This document shows, piece after piece, positions 32,731 to 40,995 of a stretch of DNA of 45,417 nucleotides (its first letter is position 1; the number at the start of each line of letters is the position of its first letter). The stretch lies in NCBI GenBank assembly GCA_944390285.1, contig CALXPN010000002.1:273342-318758 (forward strand), given 5' to 3'. Source of the stretch: an uncultured Clostridia bacterium. GTDB taxonomy: Bacteria; Bacillota; Clostridia; TANB77; CAG-508. Below the pieces are notes generated by a model. The model ran no database searches. It was given only the letters and a program-made list of their open reading frames with translations, and was not told the origin of the DNA. The position numbers and the translations under genes are program-made.

Positions 32731-34572
32731 ATGAAGAAAAAAGGAATTAAAATTATAATAGCATTAATATTATTTATTATTGCTATGTTAATAAATTTTA
32801 ATAGTGAAATTATTAATAAAATAATTTTTTTGGTAGCTTATATTATTGTAGGATTTGAAATTGTAAGAAAAGCATTAAGAAATATTATAAGAGGAAAAGT
32901 TTTTGATGAAAACTTTTTAATGACAGTTGCAACAATTGGAGCTTTTGGGATTGGAGAGTTTCCAGAGGCTGTAGCAGTAATGCTTTTTTACCAAGTGGGT
33001 GAGTTATTTCAAAGTTATGCTGTAGATAAATCTAGAAAATCTATAGCAAATCTAATGGATATCAGACCTGATTTTGCAAATATTGAAAAAGATGGAAAAA
33101 TTCAAAAAGTAGATCCAGATGATGTAAAAATTGGAGATATCATTGTAGTAAAACCAGGTGAAAAAATACCTCTTGATGGAATAGTAATTGATGGAAATTC
33201 TAGTATAGACACAAAAGCACTAACAGGAGAAAGCTTGCCAAAAGAAATAGAAAAAGGTGAAGAAGTATTAAGTGGTACAATAAATTTAAATGGTGTTATT
33301 AAAATAAAAGTAACAAAAGAATTTGGAGAATCTACTGTAAGTAAAATTTTGGATTTAGTAGAAAATGCAAGTAGTAAAAAATCTAAATCAGAAAACTTTA
33401 TTACTAAATTTGCTGCATATTATACTCCAATAGTTGTTATAATTGCACTAATACTTGCAATAATTCCACCACTACTAGTAAAGGGTGCAAGTTTTTCAGA
33501 TTGGATTTATAGAGCATTATCATTTTTAGTTGTATCTTGTCCTTGTGCATTAGTTATTTCTATACCACTTAGTTTTTTTGGTGGTATAGGTGGAGCCTCT
33601 AAAATGGGAATACTAATAAAAGGAAGTAATTATCTAGAACAATTGGCAAATACAGAAATAATTGTGTTTGATAAAACTGGAACATTAACAGAAGGAGTAT
33701 TTGAAGTACAAAAAGTAAGCCCAGTAGATATAAGTGAAGAGGAATTATTAAGAATAACAGCCTATGCAGAAAATTATTCAAATCATCCAATTTCAGTATC
33801 TTTAAAAAAAGCATATAATAAACGAATAGATGAAAAAGAAATTATTAAAACAGAGGAAATATCAGGACATGGAATAGTTGCTCAAATAGGAAATAAAGAA
33901 GTATTAGTTGGAAATGAAAAACTAATGAAACAAAAAGAAATTGATTACCAAAAATGTGATGAAATAGGAACAATTCTATATATTGCAATAAATGGAAAAT
34001 ACGCAGGATATATTCTAATAGCAGATAAAATAAAAAAAGATTCAATAAAAGCAATAAAAAATTTAAAGAAAAATAATATTAAACAAACAATTATGCTAAC
34101 AGGTGATAGAAAAGATGTTGGTGAAAGTGTAGCAAAGGAATTAGGACTAGACAAAGTTTATACTGAATTATTACCAGATGGAAAAGTGGAAAAAGTAGAA
34201 ACTTTATTAAAAGAGAAAACTGAAAAAGGAAAACTTGCATTTGTTGGAGATGGAATAAATGATGCACCAGTTTTGGCAATTTCAGATATAGGAATTGCTA
34301 TGGGAGCTTTAGGTTCAGATAGCGCAATAGAAGCTGCAGATATTGTTCTTATGACAGATGAACCTTCTAAAATAGTAGATGCAATATATTTATCTAAGAG
34401 AACAATGAGAATTGTTAAGGAAAATATAGTATTCGCTATTTTTATAAAAGTATTAGTTCTAATATTAAGTGCAATTGGATTATCAACAATGTGGGAAGCA
34501 GTATTTGCAGATGTTGGAGTTTCTATAATTGCAATTATAAATGCTTTGAGAGTATTGAAAGTGAAAAAATAA
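32731..34572 (+). CDS. cadA: P1B-type Cd/Zn/Pb-exporting ATPase (CadA)
   Basis: A 613-residue heavy-metal pump of the zinc/cadmium/lead class. Actuator motif TGES (165-168), intramembrane CPC motif (C270-P271-C272 in SCPCALVIS), phosphorylation site D314 (DKTGTLT), the SNHPIS-type HP motif (about residue 350) and GDGINDAP near 505. It starts directly with membrane helices because the HMA domain is encoded separately upstream. SD AGGAGG before ATG 32731. Induction by metal through CadC is expected. It exports toxic divalent soft metals from the cytoplasm. Confidence 0.95.
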   Translation: MKKKGIKIIIALILFIIAMLINFNSEIINKIIFLVAYIIVGFEIVRKALRNIIRGKVFDENFLMTVATIGAFGIGEFPEAVAVMLFYQVGELFQSYAVDKSRKSIANLMDIRPDFANIEKDGKIQKVDPDDVKIGDIIVVKPGEKIPLDGIVIDGNSSIDTKALTGESLPKEIEKGEEVLSGTINLNGVIKIKVTKEFGESTVSKILDLVENASSKKSKSENFITKFAAYYTPIVVIIALILAIIPPLLVKGASFSDWIYRALSFLVVSCPCALVISIPLSFFGGIGGASKMGILIKGSNYLEQLANTEIIVFDKTGTLTEGVFEVQKVSPVDISEEELLRITAYAENYSNHPISVSLKKAYNKRIDEKEIIKTEEISGHGIVAQIGNKEVLVGNEKLMKQKEIDYQKCDEIGTILYIAINGKYAGYILIADKIKKDSIKAIKNLKKNNIKQTIMLTGDRKDVGESVAKELGLDKVYTELLPDGKVEKVETLLKEKTEKGKLAFVGDGINDAPVLAISDIGIAMGALGSDSAIEAADIVLMTDEPSKIVDAIYLSKRTMRIVKENIVFAIFIKVLVLILSAIGLSTMWEAVFADVGVSIIAIINALRVLKVKK

Positions 34573-34578
34573 TTAAAT

Positions 34579-34620
34579 AAAAAAAGTAATTATTTAATAT
34601 AGATAATTACTTTTTTTTTG
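34579..34620 (+). terminator. Terminator of the cad operon
   Basis: A 15-bp stem (34579-34593/34603-34617) ending in a run of nine Ts. Confidence 0.88.
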
Positions 34621-34665
34621 TGCTAATATAAATTTATAGATAAAGAAGTTAAGGAGTAAAATATT

Positions 34666-34982
34666 ATGAAAAAAGATAAAGAACCAAATGAATCTGAGGA
34701 AATTGATATTGAAGAAGGACTTATAAGATCATATTGGTTTAATGATGAAATGGTAGAAAAAACTTATGCTAAAATAAAGGAAATTTTATTAAATGTTGCT
34801 AAAAATAGAGGGATAGATGTATCAGAAAATGAAACTTTTATAATAAAAAAGCAACTCAAAATTTAAAAATAGAAAATATTACTGAAAATGATCAAAATAA
34901 TGAAATACATTCCATTATGAAATATGAAAAAGAAAATATTTTTCATAAAATATTAAATTATATAAAAAAATACTTAATATAG
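34666..34982 (+). pseudogene. Small gene with -1 frameshift at an A-AAA-AAG heptamer
   Basis: The zero frame (34666-34866, 66 residues, SD AAGGAG) ends at TAA, but the -1 frame continues without interruption from 34851 to TAG 34980-34982, giving a 105-residue product. The switch falls on AAAAAAG (34845-34851), read as ATA-AAA-AAG: exactly the X-XXY-YYZ slippery pattern. The frameshifted tail ends in an amphipathic helix (KENIFHKILNYIKKYLI). Three readings remain open: a homopolymer error, a recent one-base loss, or programmed -1 frameshifting. I see no strong stimulatory hairpin downstream. No family is recognised. It starts the accessory region. Confidence 0.65.
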
Positions 34983-34998
34983 AGAGAAAACAGCTATA

Positions 34999-35241
34999 TT
35001 ATTTAAGATTTTGAGATATTTTATTATAAATTTTAATAATTTTATCAGATTTATCTGTATATAATCTTAAAGTTTTATAACCTTGTTTTTGAGCCAAATT
35101 TATTGTCTTTTCTAATAATTTCTTACCATAACCTTTGTGTCGATATTTTGGCAAAATGCCAAACCATGCAAGCCAAGCTTCATCATTTTGAATTTTAATT
35201 GCTTTTTTATAATTATTAAAATTTACAATAGTTAGGTCCAT
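34999..35241 (-). pseudogene. Internally deleted GNAT acetyltransferase
   Basis: The 80-residue frame keeps a GNAT N-terminus (MDLTIVNFNNYKKAIKIQN), then jumps straight to the acetyl-CoA segment (AWFGILPKYRHKGYGKKLL; R34-x-x-G37-x-G39). About 60-70 residues that normally lie between are missing, and the C-terminal beta strand is eroded. GNAT enzymes are usually near 150 residues, so this copy is very probably inactive. It has no SD of normal strength. Confidence 0.65.
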
Positions 35242-35264
35242 AAAAAATACTCCAAATTATATTT

Positions 35265-35660
35265 TTATTGTTTATTACTATTTTTTAGTAAATAAATGGC
35301 TAAACAACTTATTCCTATTCCTAACATAGTAATAGCATTATTAATATCAATTTGTTTTAATATAGAAGTAACAATTATGCAAATTCCCATTGCTAAGGCA
35401 ATTCCAATCAATGCGATATTAATAATTTCATCAATGTTAGTAGTCTCTTTTTTAGATTGAGCATTTAATAATTCTTCTACTGTTGTTCCTAAGATTTCTG
35501 CTAATTTTGGAATAGAATTAACATCAGGACAAGATAGGTTTCTTTCCCATTTGGACACAGCTTTATCTGTTACATTCATTTTTTCTGCTAAATCATTTTG
35601 TGTCATCCCTTTTTCTTTTCTTAAAAGATTAATTATTTCTCCCATACTTTTATTAGACAT
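35265..35660 (-). CDS. XRE regulator with C-terminal membrane helices (first of two)
   Basis: A 131-residue protein: Cro/CI-type helix-turn-helix (about 7-62; MTQNDLAEKMNVTDKAVSKWER) followed by two hydrophobic helices (about 82-102 and 108-125). Such membrane-tied HTH proteins are common in clostridia. SD AGGAGG, start ATG 35660. Upstream are repeated TAGTTTA motifs (35722, 35743, 35754) that could be operators. About 120 bp upstream is the 59-bp repeat also found near the second membrane-bound XRE gene at 44453. Confidence 0.85.
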   Translation of the reverse strand: MSNKSMGEIINLLRKEKGMTQNDLAEKMNVTDKAVSKWERNLSCPDVNSIPKLAEILGTTVEELLNAQSKKETTNIDEIINIALIGIALAMGICIIVTSILKQIDINNAITMLGIGISCLAIYLLKNSNKQ

Positions 35661-35721
35661 ATGAATTCCTCCTTTGCTAATCCTATTGTAATATCATTTT
35701 TTAACAAACTCAACCGACAGT

Positions 35722-35760
35722 TAGTTTAATGTAATAAACTTTTAGTTTAGTTCTAGTTTA
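35722..35760 (-). promoter_or_regulatory. Three TAGTTTA motifs upstream of the XRE gene
   Basis: TAGTTTA at 35722-35728, 35743-35749 and 35754-35760, direct repeats between the two divergent genes. A regulator-binding role is a guess. Confidence 0.3.
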
Positions 35761-35781
35761 TTATACAAACTACTATTTTTC

Positions 35782-35840
35782 TAACAAATATAATAACAAA
35801 TTTCTTTAAAAAAATAAAGAAAAATATTGTTTAGTTAAAT
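35782..35840 (+). repeat. 59-bp direct repeat, copy 1
   Basis: Nearly identical to 45067-45124 (one substitution and one A more in a run). It contains a small hairpin TTTCTTTA/TAAAGAAA and the motif GTTTAGTTAAAT. Confidence 0.9.
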
Positions 35841-35880
35841 AAATTATAATATACTAAACTATATTGAAAGGTAAAAAAGA

Positions 35881-36324
35881 ATGAATAATAATTTAATAAA
35901 AAAAGAAACTGGATTTATTAAAAGAATTAAAGATTGGATAAAAAGCAAATTTAAAAAGACATTTGAGAATGGTAAAAAAGTAATGGAAATTACTGAAGAG
36001 AATGAACAACAATCAAATATTACTATCCCTCCAGATACCCAATTAGAAATTGATGATAATTCTGCATTAATACCAGATTTGCCATCATATTTTCCTCTTG
36101 AACACGTAGACAAAGATTGGGAGAAGAAAATAGAAAAAGCAAAAAAAGTTTTATATAAGAAATTAGCAAAGTATGGTATTACGAAAGATGAATGGGAAGA
36201 AATAGAAAAAAGAAAGAGTAATTCTTATAAATACCAATATATTCCTGGTGATGAACAATATTTAGATGATTATACAATAGCCATACTAAATCAAATTTAC
36301 TTTAATTATTTTAAAATAAATTAA
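35881..36324 (+). CDS. Hypothetical protein with N-terminal basic amphipathic helix
   Basis: A 147-residue soluble protein of unknown family. Residues about 12-27 (FIKRIKDWIKSKFKKT) form a basic amphipathic helix like those at the C-terminus of the 11863 and 34666 products. The middle is acidic and Pro-rich, and the C-terminal part (about 78-147) is helical with ALIPDLPSYFPLEHVDKDWEKK before it. SD GAAAGG, start ATG 35881. It follows repeat copy 1, which may contain its promoter, and is divergent from the XRE gene. Confidence 0.7.
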   Translation: MNNNLIKKETGFIKRIKDWIKSKFKKTFENGKKVMEITEENEQQSNITIPPDTQLEIDDNSALIPDLPSYFPLEHVDKDWEKKIEKAKKVLYKKLAKYGITKDEWEEIEKRKSNSYKYQYIPGDEQYLDDYTIAILNQIYFNYFKIN

Positions 36325-36326
36325 CT

Positions 36327-36378
36327 AAAAATGTTTTCAATAACTAAAAGTATATTTTTATTATTGAAAGCATTTTTT
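36327..36378 (+). terminator. Intrinsic terminator
   Basis: Stem of TTTCAATAA with TTATTGAAA, extended by AATG/CATT, then a T-run (36373-36378). Confidence 0.75.
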
Positions 36379-36402
36379 GTATAATTACATTTATCATTAG
36401 AT

Positions 36403-36457
36403 TGAATGCAATTATTACATTCAAACCATTTTAGCTGAATGCAATATTGAATGCAGT
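36403..36457 (+). repeat. Iteron-like TGAATGCA(A/G)T motifs
   Basis: Three copies (36403-36412, 36436-36445, 36448-36457) within 55 bp, with related inverted TGCATTAC near 36602. The 36325-36895 gap contains these, a terminator, the first TGGTCGAGGTG site and a TTGAGAAATAA cluster, but no gene. Confidence 0.5.
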
Positions 36458-36529
36458 AACACAAATATAGAGAAATTTTGAAAAAGTTAGAGAAAAGAAA
36501 AAAGGCTTAAAATAGCCCAAAAACAAATT

Positions 36530-36567
36530 AAGAGACTTGTAAAAAGTCTCTTTTTCTGGTCGAGGTG
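36530..36567 (-). other. Hairpin plus TGGTCGAGGTG: att-like core, copy 1
   Basis: Hairpin AAGAGACTT (36530-36538)/AAGTCTCTT (36544-36552), then TGGTCGAGGTG (36557-36567). Read on the minus strand this is CACCTCGACCA followed by a hairpin: the form of a tRNA 3' end with its terminator. No complete tRNA is present here. Confidence 0.5.
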
Positions 36568-36618
36568 ATTCTAAACCAATTCTTGTAATCATTGCAATTA
36601 CTGCATTACAGTTTTTTT

Positions 36619-36659
36619 CTTGAGAAATAATTGAGAAATAAATATATAAATGAATGATT
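36619..36659 (+). repeat. TTGAGAAATAA repeat cluster, partial copy 1
   Basis: Two tandem TTGAGAAATAA units followed by ATATATAAATGAATGA. The same arrangement occurs at the end of the longer copies at 40572 and 42512. Confidence 0.75.
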
Positions 36660-36895
36660 TTGAATGATTATAAATGCCTCTAAACTATCGAAGTCGAATG
36701 GTTTAAATTGTATTTATAGTTTAATAAATCATAATTTAATTTATATTTTTTGTTATTTAAGTTTCATTTTTAATTAATATATAAACTAATAGTTATATAA
36801 TTGAATATTGATAATAATTGTGATATAAAAAAAGTATCAAAATTCATTGTTTTAGTAAATGTACAAATAAAAAGAATTATTTAGGAAGTGTATAT

Positions 36896-38086
36896 ATGAA
36901 GAAAATAAATAGTTATGTTTTTTTGAAAAGAGTTGATGATAAGTTAAAAAAAGATAAAGAAGGCAATTATATATTATATATGACAGATAATGTGCGTTCT
37001 GTTTTGAGAGAAATTTTTAATGCAGAAGATGATGATTTAACATTGGAAGAATTAGAAACTCCAACAGATGAAACAGAAGAAAAATATGAAAAAATGCTGT
37101 TAGGAAAAACTATGGGTAATTTTCAATTAGAGGTTGAAGGAAGAACAAAAAATATAGACTTTAAATTATCTGTTGTTGATTCGACTGAATATTTGGATAT
37201 CATAATTGAAGATGATAGTGAAGAAACAATAATAAAGTTTATGAAAGAAATAGATAAGGCAATCATTACTAATAATAAATTGAGTAAGAATTATATTATT
37301 ATAACATCATATGATTCGATATCAGAATATTATTGTAATAAAGTTTATCCAAAGTTAAATGAATTTGAAAGAAAATTTAGAAAACTATTATTTATAACAT
37401 ATACAGCACAATTTAAAAAGGCATATTTTGAAAGTACAACATCAAAAGAACTTCAAACCAAAGCTAAAGAGAAGATAAAAAATAGGAATGCTGAGTATAG
37501 AATTCAACAATATTTATACTCATTAGATTTTTATGATTTTAAACAACTATTATTTGATAAGAGTTGGAACGAATATGATGAAAAACAATTACATAAATAC
37601 TTAAAAAAGCATAGTGATTTAAGAGAATTAACGGATTCAGAAATAAGAAATAAAATTCTAAGTATACACCCAACGAATGATTGGGAAAGATTATTTAGTA
37701 ATAAAGGTTTAGATGAGGATTTTGAAAATATAATTGTTAAAATTGGAGAATTAAGAAATATTGTTGCTCACAATAAGATAATAAAAGAAGATCAATATAA
37801 TGAATTAAATGAAATGTTAGATAATTCTATAATTACTATAGATGAAGCTATTAATATAACAGAGACAGAAGATTTTAAAAGGATTAATAGTGAAAAGATT
37901 TCCGAAACAATGGAAATTTTTGCAGAGGATTTAAAGAGAATTACTTATGGGATTACAGAGAAAATTAATAAGTTATTTGAAAGTACTAATTTAAAAAATA
38001 CTTTAAATCTTTTTAGAGATTTAGCAAAAGGAACAATAATTGATGATGAAGAAAATGATAAAAATGATGAAGACACAAAGAAATAA
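36896..38086 (+). CDS. HEPN-domain protein with R-x4-H motif, putative defence RNase
   Basis: A 396-residue protein. The C-terminal half is helical and contains GELRNIVAH, with R287 and H292 forming the R-x4-H motif of HEPN ribonucleases. A second helix pair (FERKFRKLLFITYTAQF, about 156-173) is typical of the same fold. The N-terminal 150 residues form an alpha/beta domain (LEVEGRTKNIDFKLSVVD) of unknown type. HEPN nucleases are common in abortive-infection and toxin systems. No antitoxin is recognised beside it; the decayed HEPN/Toprim-type gene follows. SD GGAAG, start ATG 36896. Confidence 0.75.
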   Translation: MKKINSYVFLKRVDDKLKKDKEGNYILYMTDNVRSVLREIFNAEDDDLTLEELETPTDETEEKYEKMLLGKTMGNFQLEVEGRTKNIDFKLSVVDSTEYLDIIIEDDSEETIIKFMKEIDKAIITNNKLSKNYIIITSYDSISEYYCNKVYPKLNEFERKFRKLLFITYTAQFKKAYFESTTSKELQTKAKEKIKNRNAEYRIQQYLYSLDFYDFKQLLFDKSWNEYDEKQLHKYLKKHSDLRELTDSEIRNKILSIHPTNDWERLFSNKGLDEDFENIIVKIGELRNIVAHNKIIKEDQYNELNEMLDNSIITIDEAINITETEDFKRINSEKISETMEIFAEDLKRITYGITEKINKLFESTNLKNTLNLFRDLAKGTIIDDEENDKNDEDTKK

Positions 38087-38383
38087 TTGACAAAGTAAAA
38101 TGAATAACTATTAAGAAATTGTCTAAATCAAGAATAATTTAAATTTTATAGTAGTGTATCTGACTATCAAGCTAAATTAGAAGCAGTTGAAATGTAGTTA
38201 TTTTGGTCGATGTGCTTAACATAAAATAATTATGTGCTTACAGTCACAATACATTTAATTTTGAAATTAAGAAATAATTATAGTAATAAAAGTATATTTA
38301 AATCGTAATAGAAAGTACTTTATTGAATAAATAATAAAATTATGTTAGTTTAATAATTAAAGGTATAATTGTACGGAGAAAAT
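38087..38383. other. Gene-free stretch with possible coding debris
   Basis: No complete gene. A short plus-strand frame ending near 38196 reads YSSVSDYQAKLEAVEM then stops, and may be the tail of a lost gene. The rest shows nothing I can support. Confidence 0.3.
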
Positions 38384-38652
38384 ATGGGTCATATGCAAAT
38401 ATAAATATAGGAAAATATAATTTTTGGTGGCATAAAGATGGATTCGGAAATTTATTATATATTTTTAATCAGAATGATTACAAAAAAGTAGTAGAGAAAG
38501 ATGAAAATGGAGAAATTTATACTTATTATAAACTTATTACAAATGTAAAAAAGGCAAAACAAATTTTAGATTCTACTGGATATACAATAGAATTGGCTGA
38601 AAAAAATTTTAATGAAGCACTAAAACAAATAAATTTCGAGATGAATCTTTAG
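38384..38652 (+). pseudogene. Decayed HEPN/Toprim-associated-type gene
   Basis: An SD (CGGAG) and ATG 38384 are followed by a frame that stops after six codons. One base lost in codon 2 would open a frame reading MGSYANINIGKYNFWW, continuing to TAG 38650-38652 (88 residues, ending ILDSTGYTIELAEKNF and more). From memory this resembles the N-terminal domain found before HEPN and Toprim domains, but members are several hundred residues long. It therefore seems both frameshifted and 3'-truncated. Confidence 0.5.
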
Positions 38653-38742
38653 TTAAATAAATTATACATAAAGGTAATCAATTGAATGTTGATTACTTTT
38701 ATGATATAGTATACAAAATATAGATTTTTGAAAGGAGAACTA

Positions 38743-40491
38743 ATGGTATCATCAGATATAGAAAAAATGGCTGTTATAAAAGTTCAAGAAGAGATTTTAA
38801 GAAACAAAGAATATTTGTCAGAATATATTAATTCTAATGATAAAACACCTATGTGGGATGGAAATATATATGTATATAATAATTCAAAAAAAGAAAAAAA
38901 GTTTTATCAAGGAAAAATTGAAACTCAAGTAAAAGGTGAAGAAGTAAAAAAAATTAAAAGAGGAAACAGTAAATATAGTATTGAAGTTGAAACATTAGAA
39001 GCTTATAAAAAAGACAAAAAAGGTACATTATTATTGGTATGTAAATTTATTGATGTAGATAATTATCAATTATATTATGCTAATTTATTGCCAATAGATT
39101 TAGATGATATACTTAGAAAAGCTCAAAATAAAAATAAAAAAGGAAAAGATAAAATATCGATTGATATTAAACCAATTAGAAAAAATGCTGTATCATCATT
39201 AAAAAATATATGTTTAAATTTTTTAAGAGAATCAAATAAACAGTTAAATATAAAAATAATGGATATAAATGATTTAAAAGATATTAAAAAAGTAAATTTC
39301 CAAGTTACTGGAATTGATAAAGAGAATGAGTTAATAGAATATATGTTAAATAATGACATATATACTTATGCGATATGTGGAGATAATAACGAAATGGTAG
39401 CTTTAAGGAAATCAATATTATATAGTGTTGAAACTAAACGAGAACATAGTATTAAGATTAATAACATTTTATACTATACATCTATTAATATTATGTATAT
39501 TAAAGAAAAAGAAGTAATAAAAATTGGAAAAGGTATAACTTTAGATGGATGTAAGATTACGATGACACCTACTGGAAATATTAATGAAAGAATAAAAGAT
39601 GTAGAATTTATTATAGATTTATATAAATATCAAAAAATCAATATTGATGGAAATGAATTTAATTTTCTGTTAAATTCTACATCTCGATGTGAAAAAAATA
39701 TAGTTCAAGAGAAAGAATATTTAAAATGGTTAAAAAATGTAAAAAGTGTATTTGAAAAATTTCATATATTTTTAGATACAGATTTAAAAATATTTAATGA
39801 TGAAGATTTTAAAAATATTAATATTTTAATTGAATTATGTAATGGTAATTTTAATAACATAAAAACATTTAATAAGTTATATTATACGAAAATAAATAAA
39901 TATAAAGTTATTTATATTATACGCAAGAGAAATAATGGAAAAACAGATTTAATAGATTTTTATTCTGACTTAAGTAATATATGTAAAGTAGTTTTAACCG
40001 TAAAAAATGAAGAAATTTTGGTTAGTCCATATATAGAATTAACGGAAAATGATTTGTTAGAACATATTAATTTTAATTATGAAGTAGTAAAAAAATCATT
40101 TGATTATATTGATATTAAAGCAGAATCACTTATAATAGAATTTATATTAAATTGTTTGAGAGTTTATGACAAACATAATGATAAAAAAATGTTAGATTTG
40201 GCTCTATATGTTAACAATAAGTTGCTAGAAAAGAATTATTCTAGTATAAATATTATTAATAAATTACAAATATTAAAAAGAATGAGAAACTTAGAAACAG
40301 ACGAGATTGCACAATTAATAAGTATAAGAGATAAAGAGAATGATAAAAAAATAAAAGTCGGATGCAGTATTTTATTAGAAAGTAATTATGAAACAGATAA
40401 ATATTTTAATGAATTATCTAGTGAGGAAAAAAATGAATTTGAAACTTTTCCTATTTTTAATTTAAAAAATAATAAAACTAATGGTAATTAG
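38743..40491 (+). CDS. DUF4365-like protein with a PD-(D/E)XK-type N-terminal domain
   Basis: A 582-residue protein. Residues about 1-125 match the DUF4365-like pattern of a restriction-type nuclease fold: conserved helix (AVIKVQEEIL), MWDGNIYVY with D39, and TQVKG with Q62 and K64, followed by strands around LLLVCKFID and YYANLLPIDL. The remaining 450 residues are not recognised; a helical C-terminal part resembles a TPR-like scaffold. Such proteins are frequent in defence islands. The start is ATG 38743 behind AAAGGAG (38731-38737); the TTG at 38728 precedes the SD. Codon use is native and very AT-rich. Confidence 0.75.
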   Translation: MVSSDIEKMAVIKVQEEILRNKEYLSEYINSNDKTPMWDGNIYVYNNSKKEKKFYQGKIETQVKGEEVKKIKRGNSKYSIEVETLEAYKKDKKGTLLLVCKFIDVDNYQLYYANLLPIDLDDILRKAQNKNKKGKDKISIDIKPIRKNAVSSLKNICLNFLRESNKQLNIKIMDINDLKDIKKVNFQVTGIDKENELIEYMLNNDIYTYAICGDNNEMVALRKSILYSVETKREHSIKINNILYYTSINIMYIKEKEVIKIGKGITLDGCKITMTPTGNINERIKDVEFIIDLYKYQKINIDGNEFNFLLNSTSRCEKNIVQEKEYLKWLKNVKSVFEKFHIFLDTDLKIFNDEDFKNINILIELCNGNFNNIKTFNKLYYTKINKYKVIYIIRKRNNGKTDLIDFYSDLSNICKVVLTVKNEEILVSPYIELTENDLLEHINFNYEVVKKSFDYIDIKAESLIIEFILNCLRVYDKHNDKKMLDLALYVNNKLLEKNYSSINIINKLQILKRMRNLETDEIAQLISIRDKENDKKIKVGCSILLESNYETDKYFNELSSEEKNEFETFPIFNLKNNKTNGN

Positions 40492-40494
40492 TTA

Positions 40495-40529
40495 CTACTC
40501 CTCTTTAAATAAAAAGAGGAGTTATTTTA
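40495..40529 (+). terminator. Intrinsic terminator of the DUF4365-like gene
   Basis: Stem ACTCCTCTTT (40497-40506)/AAAGAGGAGT (40513-40522), followed by TATTTTAT. Confidence 0.8.
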
Positions 40530-40571
40530 TATTAAAAACGAGTAATAGATAGTAATGAAAAATTAAAAAAT

Positions 40572-40687
40572 ATTGAGAAATAATTATTGTAAAATGTCAG
40601 TTTTAGTTGACATATATAGTGTCCCAAGAATTGAGTTATTTCTCAAGAATTTGATGACCTCTTGAGAAATGATTGAGAAATAACTAT
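40572..40687 (+). repeat. TTGAGAAATAA composite repeat, copy 2
   Basis: A 116-bp segment about 87% identical (by my alignment) to 42512-42628. It carries four TTGAGAAATAA-type units, one inverted (TTATTTCTCAA), and the conserved stretch TTTGATGACCTCTTGAG. Confidence 0.8.
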
Positions 40688-40790
40688 CAAAACACTAATA
40701 TAAATGAATGATGATAAAAAAGACTTAATGATAAAAAGCTTTATTTTAAGCTATTTTTACTTAAATCCAATGTAAATGAACAAAAATAAA

Positions 40791-40834
40791 AATCGTTAAA
40801 AGCTACTGTTTTCAACGATTCTATGGTCGAGGTG
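40791..40834 (-). other. Hairpin plus TGGTCGAGGTG: att-like core, copy 2
   Basis: Hairpin AATCGTT (40791-40797)/AACGATT (40814-40820) and TGGTCGAGGTG (40824-40834). On the minus strand the sequence before the core includes TTTGAGT, which fits a tRNA T-loop, and then GTCTC as a possible T-stem half. This is the most tRNA-like of the three copies. Confidence 0.55.
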
Positions 40835-40914
40835 GAGACACTCAAAACCTTCTAAACCTTTAGTAGAGTGGATTTGAAAAATGCTATGAAATGAGAAATG
40901 AAAGGAAAAACTAA

Positions 40915-40944
40915 GGTTTTATATGGTTATAAAAGGTTATAAAA
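40915..40944 (+). repeat. Three tandem 10-bp GGTT repeats, left arm
   Basis: GGTTTTATAT, GGTTATAAAA and GGTTATAAAA in direct tandem, preceded by GAAAGGAAAAACTAA. The same block occurs at 45195-45224. They resemble integrase arm-type sites. Confidence 0.65.
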
Positions 40945-40946
40945 AA

Positions 40947-40988
40947 TATACAAATTCCGATTGGGTTCGGAATTTGTATAAAAATATT
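40947..40988 (-). terminator. Palindrome copy 1, terminator of the DUF4143 ATPase gene
   Basis: Perfect 14-bp arms TATACAAATTCCGA (40947-40960) and TCGGAATTTGTATA (40967-40980). On the minus strand a T-rich tract (40941-40946) follows. The arms are identical to those of the palindrome at 42276-42310. Confidence 0.8.
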
Positions 40989-40995
40989 AATTTTA

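Noticed and set aside
36403..36457. CRISPR array or plasmid-type origin
   Set aside because: Repeats are 10 bp with irregular spacing, and no cas or replication initiator gene is present.
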